A stretch of DNA of 64,000 bases, from assembly GCA_043228905.1 (NCBI GenBank), contig JBHGNT010000020.1, positions 6,510,001 through 6,574,000 on the forward strand, given 5' to 3'. Both the position numbers and the translations under genes were made by a program. The notes under the pieces were generated by a model. It was not told where the DNA came from. It worked only from the letters and a program-made list of their open reading frames with translations, and did not search any database. Positions within the stretch are counted from its first letter, which is position 1. The number at the start of each line of letters is the position of its first letter. The DNA is from Azolla caroliniana (Eukaryota > Polypodiophyta). This document shows, piece by piece, positions 35,001 to 44,640 of the stretch.

Positions 35001-35807
35001 GAAGGAGTTAATCATGTGGGTAGCTTCAGGGCGCCCTATTAGATAGTCAACTGTGCTTTCCCCTCCTCCATGTGGGAAACATGTGAGCTCTTCCGAGCCC
35101 GGCCACTTAGCTAAACCATTATATATGACCATCCGGTGCCGACTGCCAAGTTCGAGCAGATGATGGCCAAAGCTCGTGGCGTCCGCACCTTGATCCTTTG
35201 ATCTACGTGTGGTGCCTATGTCTAAAGGATCAACATTTACCATTTCTAGGTTTCTATTCATCTGAAATACTGTGCATTGTCGGGATTGGGTTCTCGCATT
35301 GAAGTCTCCTACAAGAAATACTTCTCCTTGGGAAGAATATCGGATTATGTCATCCGATAGGGGTTCGTATGGAGAAAGCCCATGTGGCATTCCTTCATCG
35401 ACTAATCTCGTCAAGCCACCAATATTATAACGGGATCCTTTTGGGGGAAAGTAACAAATGGCGAAAAATAGTGCATGGTCTTTGCTTGTGGAGACTTTCA
35501 CCCACATAAAACGAGCTTCTGGGTCTATCTTCATTATTTCTATCCTATTATGTACCTCTCTACGAAACAGTATCGCGACACCTCCAGATCCCCTAGTAGT
35601 GTGTCGACGAGAGGTTTGTCTAAAAGCGGACTCCCAACAGAATCCTTCGACCCGTGGGAGTCCTCTATTTGGGCTCTGATGTGTTTCTACCAAGAAAAGT
35701 ATATCAGATACCTTTAGTATCTCCTCTAGGCGGCCGGGGTGTGCCCAGAGTGCTCCATTACAATTCCATAGGGTCATCCTAAGTGCATTTTCTGTCACAT
35801 GGGCCAC
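32077..35807 (-). pseudogene. LINE-2 ORF2: endonuclease, reverse transcriptase, zinc motif
   Basis: APE-type endonuclease (LWNCNGALW, LVETHQS, GDFNART, GADHSFL) at 34900-35780. RT at 33350-34330: YRTIMIGHTLAKLYG, CFVDFRKAFDTVP, KQGCPLSPTLFGIYIDE, LLYADDIVLL. C-terminal zinc motif CRLCHIEIEDEYHFTCKC near 32530-32590. Defects are one frameshift near 34400-34460 and one TAA at 32332-32334. Beyond that TAA the same frame continues with coding-like sequence (RRPRVPGFKATRRD, ILKIRERELHRLEAMARAL) to a TAA at 32077. Upstream, only GTG precedes the first ATG, and the frame joins ORF1 with one stop between. Two changes away from open, so the copy is relatively young. Confidence 0.87.
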
Positions 35808-35813
35808 ACGTCG

Positions 35814-37205
35814 TCAATTAGTAGTGCGATCATTTATGATCACTCGCCCGTCTCGGTAAAAGGCGCGATGGTCTTCTTTACGAGCTTGCATAACTCGTGG
35901 CATACAACTCTTGCGATGCTCAATTTGCATCTTAGTGAGGTCTTCATCGAGATAGATGGGGTCCCCATCCATTCCTCGAAGGATTGGCCTCTTCTTAAAG
36001 AAAGTGATTCTAGAGTCTAAGTCTTTAAATTGAAGGACTAAGGCTCTCTTCCTAGTTGTGTCACGCCCGGCCCTCCATGCTTTGGTGATAGGTAGGGCCT
36101 CTGTGTACCCTAACATTTTCCCAAGTGTTTGTGCGTCCTCATTTGGGGATGCACCTTCCTTGATGATGGGAACTCAAAGCTCCTTATGTCCAACGCTCGG
36201 CCACAACCGAGATTCTTTTCATACACAGAAAACGGGAAATAAAACAGGACAAGAAGAGGGAAAGAATACACACACACTACACAGGAGGTTTATGTGGAAA
36301 ACCCCAAACTAGGGGAAAAACCACGGCAGTCCACAGGCTGCAAACTGTCACTATGTAAGAATGTACAAAATAGTGAGTCCACGGAGGCAACGACCTCGTG
36401 CTCACGATCTTCGCCACAGGCGGCGGTTACAACAAAGGCAACGGCCTCGATCTCTCTCTCTCTCTGTGTGTACAGTTACGCACTCTGATTTCGTGCAAAA
36501 CAGAAAAAAGTGACCACAACTAAAAGTTTGCCCTAAGTCATATTTATACTAATATGAATTTTCGGCTATTTACAAATATAGCCTCGATGGGCTCTCAGAA
36601 ACATATTTACGAATATGTCTCTTCATCCGGTTCTCACCGGGCTTGTATCATCCGGCTCTCCGTAGCCGGGTACTCCTCATCCAGTTCATACCGGGTCTGC
36701 ACCATCCGGCTCTCCGTAACCGGGTACTCTTCATCAGGTTCTCACCGGGCCTGTACCGTCCGGTTCTCCGTAACAGGGTACTCCTCATCGGGTTCATACC
36801 GGGCCTGCACCATCCGGCTCTCTCCATAGCCGGGTACTCTTCATCCGGTCTCGGCCTCGGCCTATCGGCCTCGGCCGAGTTTGTTCATCGACACTGTTCT
36901 TCTCGCTTCCCATCCGGAGGGACCTGTCTCCCAACACTTGAGCCCAGTGACACGTACATTTAAGCGTCGGGCCTGACACATTTTCTCTTCTTCAAGGGTG
37001 GTATTAACAATATTTTCATCTTTTATTTCTTTTTTAATGTTTCTTTTAACTACATCTACCCAACCCGTTTTAGCTAACTCTATGTTATTATTAACTTCCT
37101 CTTTAACTTTTTTAATTTCGTCCTTTATATCCTCTATAGAGGATATTTCACTGTCTTCTCGAGATACCTCGATGTACTTAAGTTGTTTTTTAAGGTCGAT
37201 GTTTT
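35814..37205 (-). pseudogene. LINE-2 ORF1, split by a solo LTR
   Basis: The N-terminal remnant (36942-37205) is a coiled-coil-like Lys/Glu region (EDIKDEIKKVKEEVNNNIEL) ending MCQARRLNVRVTGL. The rest (35814-36163) gives ALVLQFKDLDSRITFFKKRP, IYLDEDLTKMQIEHRKSC and QARKEDHRAFYRDGRVII. That order, RRM-like fold residues then a basic C-terminal domain, is the pattern of vertebrate-type L1 ORF1 (Transposase_22) and not the CCHC ORF1 of common angiosperm L1s. It likely binds the element RNA. ORF1 ends TGA at 35814-35816, in the same frame as ORF2. Confidence 0.78.
36164..36936 (-). mobile_element. Solo LTR of the Copia-6 family in LINE-2 ORF1
   Basis: TGATGGGAACTC ... CTCCCAACA, 773 bp, homologous over its length to the Copia-6 LTRs, with the same Tyr-rich CCGGCTCTCCGTAGCCGGG minisatellite (about 36620-36860). 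The target duplication CTTGA is perfect at 36159-36163 and 36937-36941. No internal sequence remains, as expected after LTR-LTR recombination. Confidence 0.92.
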
Positions 37206-39340
37206 CCAGAGAAAACATGAATCTAGAAGTGGACCGTCGATCCGACACATCTCCGGTCGAGTCGGCATCCGTATAACCGACCAAATTTCCGATTATACCG
37301 TGTTAGTATAATAGTTCTCTATCCTTAGTGCCGCTAACATACCTCAGTATCTGGTGTGCGCACTGAAGGTGCTCGCGATCGACTTCTGCATAAACTGACT
37401 GATCGCTCCGACCGGATAGCTAATTTCGGGTCAGGTGATTGTCAAATAAATCAGGCTTCCGACAATTTGTCGACACTATTTCTCATTGTAGGTTGGTCCG
37501 GAGTCGAGATGAAAATTTAGGTTCCGATTCAGGGGTGTGGAGACTGGTCGACAAAACATCATGCCGAACTTCAGCATATTCAGCACATAATGTCGTTGAG
37601 ATAACAATATGTTGTCGGGGGTATGGATCACTTTGATCCCAAGTAATGAAGCTCCCCCAGGTCCTTCACTTTGAAAGAATCCGACAACTGGGACTTCACT
37701 CGGCCGATTTTAGCAAGGTCGGGTCCGATGATGACTAGATCATCCACGTATAACAAGATACATACCGGACCTTCTGGACCTTTCTGGATGAACAACGAAA
37801 GTCCGACTTTAAGGCCGCAAACCCCATCTTACACAACCGGTGCGTGATCTTTGAATTCCAAGCATGAGGGGCTTGCTTCAGGCCGTAAAGGAACTTCTTG
37901 ACCCGGCACACTACCGACTTGTTCATCTCCAACTGAAAACCGGGGGGTTGGATCATGTAGACCTATTCCTCAAGGTGGCCTTAAAGAAACGCATTCCTCA
38001 CATCCATTTGGTGAAGATGTCATCCCCTTGTTGCAACAACTACTAACACCACACAAACTGTCGTCATCTTTGCTACCGAATTGAAGGTCTCGTCATAGTC
38101 GATTCCGTGGGTCTACATGTATCCTTTCGCCACTAACCGGGTCTTGTACCGGTTGACTGAACTATCAGCGTTGTACTTTACCCTATATCCCCAAATGCAA
38201 CCAATCAGTTTGAAATGTCGGGGAGGGTCAACTAGCTCCCATGTGTCATTGGCATCAAGTGCCCACATCTCTTCCTCCATAGCGGCACGCCAATGTGCGT
38301 CCTCTACCGCTTCTGCGCAGCTCTCCGGCTCACGCACTTCCGCCACTTTCATCATGTACGCATAGTAATGTGCCATGTACTCTTTATATCCGTACCTTTT
38401 TACGGGGTTCTTCTGGCAGGTTGATCGACGCAACTTCACTTTCCCCGATTGCAAGGCCCTCTTGGCCGGCTTGGACTTCGTTCGGGAAGGTTCGTCTTCA
38501 TTCTTTCCGGAGTCAGATTTTCTCCGATCCGACTCGCCTTTGCTGGTGGCATATTCCGACATCTTCTTCTTCCCCTTCTCTTTGCACATGAACCATCTCC
38601 TCGGTTCCTTGCGCGGGGAGAGCACAACCAAGTCTCCACTACTTGCCGGCTCGTCATCTGACTGGTCATTCCAACTCAGTCGCTCATTCGTCCCACTTAG
38701 CTAGAATGAGATCAAACTCTCATCTAGAGTACCGAATCCTTCTTCGTCTTCTGCCTGAGTCGTTTCGGGCTCACTGGCCTCATCCTCTGGAATCAGGTCG
38801 GAGTCGGACATCAAAGTCAGTAGAGAGTACCATGATGCCGACTCATCAAATTCGACATCTTGACTCACTCAAACTTGTTTTGTTTGGGGGTTATAGCACT
38901 TATAACCCTTTTGCTCATGTGAGTAGCCAACAAGGATGCACTTCTCTGACTTCGGGTCCAACTTTCTCTGCTTCTCATCCGGCACATGCACATATGCAAT
39001 GCTATCGAATATCTTAAGGTGTCTTAAATTCGGCTTTCGCCCGAAATACAGCTCGTGTGCTGACAACTTATCCCCGATCAAGTTTTATATGTAGATGGTA
39101 ATCTGAACCGCTTCGGCCCAGCTCAACATGCCTGCGGTCGGATGGTGGAAAAGAATTTGGGCATGCTCTGCTCTTCCAACATTGCCCATGAAGCCTCCAA
39201 ATTGACCGGTTCTTTCTTTCGGCCACACCGTTTTGTTCTGGTGTGTATCGGCAACTAAATTCTCTCTGAATTCCCATTTGTTGCAGATAACTTTTGAATT
39301 GGACGGAAACATATTCTTTTCCACCATCCGATTGCAGGCA
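37206..39340 (-). pseudogene. Copia-3 pol remnant (integrase, RT, start of RNase H)
   Basis: From right to left: integrase SDGGKEY and [13 protein letters not shown]-like parts (39068-39340), HLKIFDSIAYVHVP and KCILVGYSHEQKGYKC (38869-39081), the linker and RT start (EYMAHYYAYMMKV, WGYRVKYNADSSVNRYKTRL; 38113-38631), IQPPGFQLEMN and [12 protein letters not shown] (37735-37956), then VGYTDADSTGDVSDRRSTS of RNase H (near 37240). There are many frameshifts and stops. The right end is the Copia-4 insertion. Confidence 0.85.
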
Positions 39341-39721
39341 TGTTGAGCGGACAAGCTCAATTAGATCCAGATCGGCTGCACAAGCTAGATTAGAGTCCAG
39401 AACGAAGAACTGGATCGGTGCCTGGGTGTTATTCAGAACCAGGAACCGGATTGTAACTAGTAGGTCCTTAGAGGCCTACCAATCTAGCCTATTATGTAGA
39501 CATATTTTTGGGAGTCAGTGACAGTCGCATGTATGAGCATTGAAGTACATACTTGTCAATACTTCTGTCAGTCCTTTTATGGACTTGTATAAAAGTGCTC
39601 ACTGAGCACATTGTATGGACATTGTGTGTATTCTTAAGCTACCATTAAACCTTCATCTCTATTTTACTGTTGTTATCCAGCTAAGCCAGTTTATCTAACC
39701 TTCCGCATATTAACTTTAACA
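39341..39721 (+). repeat. Copia-4 5' LTR
   Basis: 381 bp, TGTTGAGCGGACAAGCTC to GCATATTAACTTTAACA, followed by TGGTATCAGAG (39722). It is close to the Copia-3 LTR, so the two belong to one family. Confidence 0.9.
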
Positions 39722-39732
39722 TGGTATCAGAG
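39722..39732 (+). other. Copia-4 primer-binding site
   Basis: TGGTATCAGAG, complementary to the 3' end of initiator tRNA-Met, directly after the LTR. Confidence 0.9.
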
Positions 39733-40161
39733 AGTGAGGGTTGAGAACCTCTGTTGCCGACAAGCGTTCTTTTTCTCTGAAGACAAACCCTAGCCACTGG
39801 TAAAAGAACGGACTGAAAAGAGAAGGTATGGACAGAAGCATGGCAACCTCGCTTCCAACATAAAAGCTTGACCGGACCAATTAGCGTCCTGGTCGTATAA
39901 GATGCACCAGAACCTGGTGGGGCATAGATACTGGAGCTACATGGAAGGAGCAAATGAAGTAGTGCTAGATTCAGCACACAAGGATTTCCCGGTATGGGAG
40001 TAGGGAGCGAGCAGGGTGTTGTACTGCCTCACATCTTGTGTGCACGACCAAATGCTTAGTTACATCAGAGATGCAAAATCACCGAAGGAGGCCTAGGAAA
40101 ATCTCTGGAAGATTTTCGCCACAAGTACCATGGCTCAAAAGTTGAAGCTTCGGCAAGAGCT

Positions 40162-40600
40162 TGTTGAGAGACAAGCTCAACATCGGCCGGATCGGCTGAA
40201 GAAGCCGAGGACCGGATCGGTTGGGACCGATCGGTTAGGCCGAATGCGTAGTTAGGGCTGGATCGGTGCATAAACCGGGAGGCCGTTAGGAAAGATATTC
40301 CGTAAGGAATATATTTGGGAGTTAGTGTAGGAGCTCTTAATGAGCATTGAAGTACTGTCAGTAATTCGGTCAGTCCTTCTAGGACTTGTATGAAAGTGTT
40401 CATTGAACACACATATGTACAGAGTGGTGAATAGAGATTGAGTATTTTTTTTGTTGAATATTGTTCTTGTGTCTTCTCTCTCACTCTCTCTGTCTCCATT
40501 AAACCTGAGTGTTCAAGCTCAAGCTCAAGCTCTCCATTAAACCTGAGTGTTCTTCCTTCTGTTCTGTCTTCATACTTGCTTCCGCACGCTACTTTCTACA
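40162..40600 (+). repeat. Copia-5 5' LTR
   Basis: 439 bp, TGTTGAGAGACAAGCTCAAC to GCTACTTTCTACA. CAAGCTC occurs repeatedly near its end. Confidence 0.93.
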
Positions 40601-40612
40601 TGGTATCAGAGC
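40601..40612 (+). other. Copia-5 primer-binding site
   Basis: TGGTATCAGAGC, a perfect initiator tRNA-Met site. Confidence 0.95.
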
Positions 40613-40672
40613 GTGAGGGTTGAGAACCTCTTTGCAGCCGACACAGCTTGACGAAGAAGAACGAGAAGAACG

Positions 40673-41632
40673 ATGGATAGAGGCATGGCGAGCTCGCTTC
40701 CGACAGAGAAGCTCGACAGAACCAACTACGCGTCTTGGTCCTACAAGATGCACCAGTACCTGCTCGGGCATGACTACTGGAGTTATGTCGAAGGAGCTAA
40801 TGACGCGGCACCCGAATCGACACACAGAGACTTCCCGTCGTGGGAGCAATCGGCGAGCAGGGTATTATACTGCTTCGCGTCGTGTGTGGGCGAACAGCTA
40901 TTGAGCTATGTTCGGGATGCAAAGACGCCGAAGGGTGCGTGGGAAAATCTGAAGAAGATCTTCGCCGCGAGCACCACTGCCAAGAAGCTTCAACTCCGAC
41001 AGGAGTTGAGCAACCTACGACAACGCGACTTGTCGGTGGCGGACTATACCTCGAAGATCAAGGATATCTGCGACTCCCTCGCCTCCATAAAGGTGAACAT
41101 CGAGGAGAGCGAGATGGTCCAGATCTGTCTCGGAGGTTTGGCGTTGAAGTTCGGAGCGTTCCGAACGGCTGTGTGTACCCGGGAGAATACGCCGTCCTTT
41201 TTCGACTTACAGTCAATGCTCCTGGTAGAGGAGAACCACGCGGGTGCGTCTACAAGCACACACGCCGACAACAGAATGTTGTACACGAAGGGTAAAATAG
41301 GCCCCGTGGACGTGGAGGACGAGGCGAGTCGGCACGCAATGGAGGCGGCCGACGAGATCAAGGAAAAAGGCATCGAAGTGATGCCGACAGCAACTCCGGA
41401 CCCTCCGGAAACAGGGGGAGTCGAAGCGATGAGAACCGGCAAGGGAAGGCCATCGCGCAGTGCTGGTACTGTGGCAAGAAAGGCCATAGGGAAAGTGAGT
41501 GCTGGAAGAAGCGCGCCGATTAGGAGAGAACCGGTTCCGGAAACGGCTCCGGACATACTGACAAGGGAAATCGGCAGCGATCGCACTATGCCGAAGACTC
41601 CGGGAAAGCCGGAGAAGGGTCTGCCTTCGTGA
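40673..41632 (+). CDS. Copia-5 gag
   Basis: ATG 40673 opens a UBN2/DUF4219-type gag: [51 protein letters not shown]. The same frame runs to a TGA at 41630, but from about 41300 the natural sequence is in the -1 frame. That frame holds an RGRGGRG box (41305 on) and a CCHC knuckle CWYCGKKGHRESEC (41461-41502), then a TAG near 41521. So the tail of this open frame (about 41300-41632) is probably not the native protein. Gag would form the particle shell and bind RNA. A one-base indel near 41296-41305 is the simplest cause. Confidence 0.8.
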   Translation: MDRGMASSLPTEKLDRTNYASWSYKMHQYLLGHDYWSYVEGANDAAPESTHRDFPSWEQSASRVLYCFASCVGEQLLSYVRDAKTPKGAWENLKKIFAASTTAKKLQLRQELSNLRQRDLSVADYTSKIKDICDSLASIKVNIEESEMVQICLGGLALKFGAFRTAVCTRENTPSFFDLQSMLLVEENHAGASTSTHADNRMLYTKGKIGPVDVEDEASRHAMEAADEIKEKGIEVMPTATPDPPETGGVEAMRTGKGRPSRSAGTVARKAIGKVSAGRSAPIRREPVPETAPDILTREIGSDRTMPKTPGKPEKGLPS

Positions 41633-44600
41633 CGAGACACGAAGCAAACTCAATGAAACAGACCACCCCGAGATCAGACGAGGTGTGGTACGTAGACTCC
41701 GGCGCGTCAAACCACATGACTAGCCATAAGGAGTGGTTCTCGTACCTTGAAAAACCGATACAACCTGGAGTAGTCGCAACTGGAGACGACACTCTGCATC
41801 CGATCGTGAATGTCGGAGAAGTTCCCCTTAGCCATGTTGGGCAAAAAGGGAAACTCATGAACGTGCTGCACGTTACGACAATCACGAAGAACTTGGTCTC
41901 GGTCGGACAGATCGTCGACCAAGGGATGGAGGTTCGGTTTACACACCTCGGGTGCTTCATTGAGGAAGAAGGCCGTGTGATTGCGCAAGGGCGCAGAGAC
42001 GGGAGGATGTTCATCCTCGACTCCACTGACGGCGGCACCGCAATGTTCACGAAGGGACAAAAATCCAAGTCGGACATCGACTTGTGGCACAAGCGGATAG
42101 GCCACGTCAACTACCAGCAGCTTCAAGATCTGCAATCAAAACAGGTAGTGTTCGGATTGCCCAAATTTAGTGGCCGAAAGGCACAAATTTGTGAAGCCTG
42201 CCAGCTCAGGAAGCAACACCGACTTCCTTTCCCCAACGAGCGAAACCGGAGCCGGAACAAGCTCGACCTTATACACTCCGATGTATGGGGGCCGACACAA
42301 AACGTTAGTCTTGGCGGGAACCGATATTTCGTCTCCTTCATCGACGACCACATGCGGCACACGTGGATCTACCTCATTGAGAGGAAGAGCGAAGTCTTCG
42401 ACTGTTTCCGGGACCTCAAAGGGTTCGTGGAAACAGAAACGGGACGGAAGATCAAGTGCCTGCGGTCGGATGGCGGGAAAGAGTACTTCTCCAGTCAATT
42501 CAACGGTTATCTACAACAAATGGGAATTCGGCGCGAATTCAGTTGTAGATACACGCCGGAGCAGAACGGCGTGGCCGAGAGGAAGAATCGGTCAGTTGTG
42601 GAAGCGGCACGGGCAATGCTGGAGGAGAAGAGCTTGCCCAAGTTCTACTGGGCCGAGGCGGTAAGGACCGCGGTATACATCCAGAACCGGATCAGAGACA
42701 AAGTGTCGGCGCACGAGCTATATTTCGGAACGAAGCCGAACTTGCGACACTTGAGGGTGTTCGGTAGCATTGCGTATGTGCATATACCGAAGGAGAAAAG
42801 GAGGAAGCTGGACGCAAAGGCCGAGAAATGCATCTTGGTCGGTTACTCAGATGAGCAGAAGGGTTATAAGTGCTATAACCCTCGCACCAAACAAGCGCGT
42901 GTCAGCCGCGACGTTGTGTTTGACGAGTCCGCGTCCTGGTACCTGCCCCCGACTCCGAACCCTGCCCCCAATCCGAGCTCTGACGATGAGGTCAGCGAGG
43001 CCGAGATGCCTCCGGATGAGCCCGAAATCGAGACCCGCAAAGAGAGTCCGATTTCACTCCGGTTAAGTGGACCGATTGGACGACTGAGTTGGTACGACCA
43101 GTCCGATGAAGAGCCGGCGAGTAGTGGAGACTCGGCCGTGCATTCCCTGCGCAGGAAGCCGAGGAGACGGCTTACGCGCAAAGAGAAAGGGAAGAAGAAG
43201 GCGTCAGATTCTGGCACGGATAGGAACGAGTCAGACCGACGCGAGTCCGACTCCGAGGGAACCGGTGACGGGTCTTTAAAAGTGAAGTCCGCGTCGACCG
43301 AGAAGGCCTCGACATCGGCTAATGCGAGATTACGCCGATCTACCCGCCAGAAGAATCTTGTTTTGCGGTTCGGATACAACGAGTACATGGCGCATCATTA
43401 TGCGTACATGACCCGTGTAGCAGAAGTGCGTGAGCTGGAGAGCTACGCAGAAGCGGCTAAAGACGCGACTTGGCGTGCCGCGATGGAGGAAGAGATGCAC
43501 GCATTGGCGGAGAACGAGACCTGGGACCTGGTTGACGCACCAAGACGGGTAAAACCGATCGGGTGTAGGTGGGTGTACAAAGTCAAGTACAACACTGATG
43601 GCTCTGTCAACCGGTACAAGGCTCGGCTAGTGGCAAAGGGCTACGCGCAGAAACACGGCATCGACTACGATGAGACATTTGCGCCGGTCGCGAAAATGAC
43701 GATCGTCCGTGTTTTGCTCGCAGTAGCCGCGGCCAAGGGGTGGCACCTACATCAAATGGATGTAAAGAATGCGTTCCTGCAAGGTAACCTTGAGGAACAA
43801 GTGTACATGGTACAGCCCCCCGGATTTCACTCCGGAACGAACTCCTCGGCAGTATGCCGACTGAAGAAGTCCCTTTACGGACTGAAGCAAGCCCCGCGTG
43901 CCTGGAACGCAAAGATCATGCAACAACTGCGTCGGATGGGCTTCTTCACGTCAAAATTGGACTCTTCCCTGTTCATCCGGAAAGGTCGATTCAGACCGGT
44001 TAGTATTCTACTATATGTCGATGACTTGGTCATCACCGGCGTTGACCTAGGTGAAATCGACCGTGTGAAGCTCCAACTTGCGGCATCGTTTGACATGAAG
44101 GATCTGGGGGACCTTCATTACTTCCTCGGGATCGAAGTGATCCGTACCCCCGAAGGCATATTGATCAGCCAACGTCATTACGTGCTGGGTATGCTCTTCA
44201 AACTCGGGATGGCTGACTGTAAGTCCGTCTCGACTCCTCTGGACAGAACCATCAAGCTTCGTCCCGATACGGGAAAGGTATGTGACCCGACGAGGTTCCG
44301 ACAAATTGTCGGAAGCCTCATATACTTGACCATCACCCGGCCCGACCTCAGTTATCCGATCGGGGTGATCGGTCAGTTCATGGCGCGACCTACCGAGGAG
44401 CACCTTCAGTGTGCGCAACGCGTACTGCGGTACGTAAGCGGCACTAAGGACCGCGGACTGCTATATCGGACTGGTGCAGCCGCGCAGTTAGTCGGCTACA
44501 CCGATCCTGATTGGGCTGGCAACGCCGCCGATCGTCGATCCACGTCCGGATACGCATTCTCCCTCGGGAGTGCCGCGATCGCGTGGAGCAGTAATAAGCA

Positions 44601-44640
44601 GCCGACAGTTGCACTATCGAGCACCGAAGCTGAGTACTGA
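41629..44640 (+). CDS. Copia-5 pol: protease, integrase, RT and start of RNase H
   Basis: Continuous for about 1000 residues. Protease: [14 protein letters not shown] (about 41685-41720). Integrase zinc finger: HKRIGHVNY ... CEACQLRKQH; catalytic core: [34 protein letters not shown] (D, D, E). Connector: [74 protein letters not shown] (near 44015). RNase H starts at VGYTDPDWAGN and stops at STEAEY with TGA 44638-44640, where relatives have Arg or Lys. The frame continues open past that TGA. Start as given is only the first in-frame ATG near the protease; the frame is open upstream from 41524. Confidence 0.88.
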   Translation: MTRHEANSMKQTTPRSDEVWYVDSGASNHMTSHKEWFSYLEKPIQPGVVATGDDTLHPIVNVGEVPLSHVGQKGKLMNVLHVTTITKNLVSVGQIVDQGMEVRFTHLGCFIEEEGRVIAQGRRDGRMFILDSTDGGTAMFTKGQKSKSDIDLWHKRIGHVNYQQLQDLQSKQVVFGLPKFSGRKAQICEACQLRKQHRLPFPNERNRSRNKLDLIHSDVWGPTQNVSLGGNRYFVSFIDDHMRHTWIYLIERKSEVFDCFRDLKGFVETETGRKIKCLRSDGGKEYFSSQFNGYLQQMGIRREFSCRYTPEQNGVAERKNRSVVEAARAMLEEKSLPKFYWAEAVRTAVYIQNRIRDKVSAHELYFGTKPNLRHLRVFGSIAYVHIPKEKRRKLDAKAEKCILVGYSDEQKGYKCYNPRTKQARVSRDVVFDESASWYLPPTPNPAPNPSSDDEVSEAEMPPDEPEIETRKESPISLRLSGPIGRLSWYDQSDEEPASSGDSAVHSLRRKPRRRLTRKEKGKKKASDSGTDRNESDRRESDSEGTGDGSLKVKSASTEKASTSANARLRRSTRQKNLVLRFGYNEYMAHHYAYMTRVAEVRELESYAEAAKDATWRAAMEEEMHALAENETWDLVDAPRRVKPIGCRWVYKVKYNTDGSVNRYKARLVAKGYAQKHGIDYDETFAPVAKMTIVRVLLAVAAAKGWHLHQMDVKNAFLQGNLEEQVYMVQPPGFHSGTNSSAVCRLKKSLYGLKQAPRAWNAKIMQQLRRMGFFTSKLDSSLFIRKGRFRPVSILLYVDDLVITGVDLGEIDRVKLQLAASFDMKDLGDLHYFLGIEVIRTPEGILISQRHYVLGMLFKLGMADCKSVSTPLDRTIKLRPDTGKVCDPTRFRQIVGSLIYLTITRPDLSYPIGVIGQFMARPTEEHLQCAQRVLRYVSGTKDRGLLYRTGAAAQLVGYTDPDWAGNAADRRSTSGYAFSLGSAAIAWSSNKQPTVALSSTEAEY

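Larger units (their letters stand above)
31863..37205 (-). mobile_element. LINE-2: near-complete LINE inserted in Copia-3
   Basis: ORF1 (35814-37205, interrupted by a solo LTR) and ORF2 (32077-35807) are read leftwards. The 3' end is a (CTTT)n tail (31865-31890, GAAAGAAAG on the + strand), not poly(A). Copia-3 sequence resumes on both sides, with CTGG shared at the junctions. The 5' end starts inside ORF1, so the copy is slightly 5'-truncated. Confidence 0.87.
30426..39340 (-). mobile_element. Copia-3: left (3') part of a Copia element, host of LINE-2 and Copia-4
   Basis: 3' LTR at 30426-30871, polypurine tract, then RNase H, RT and integrase pieces reading leftwards from 39340. Two later insertions cut it: LINE-2 (about 31863-37205) between the DRRSTS and SATIAW parts of RNase H, and Copia-4 at 39341 within the integrase core. 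The remaining 5' part is beyond the window. Its LTR and proteins are close to those of Copia-4 and related to Copia-5. Confidence 0.88.
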
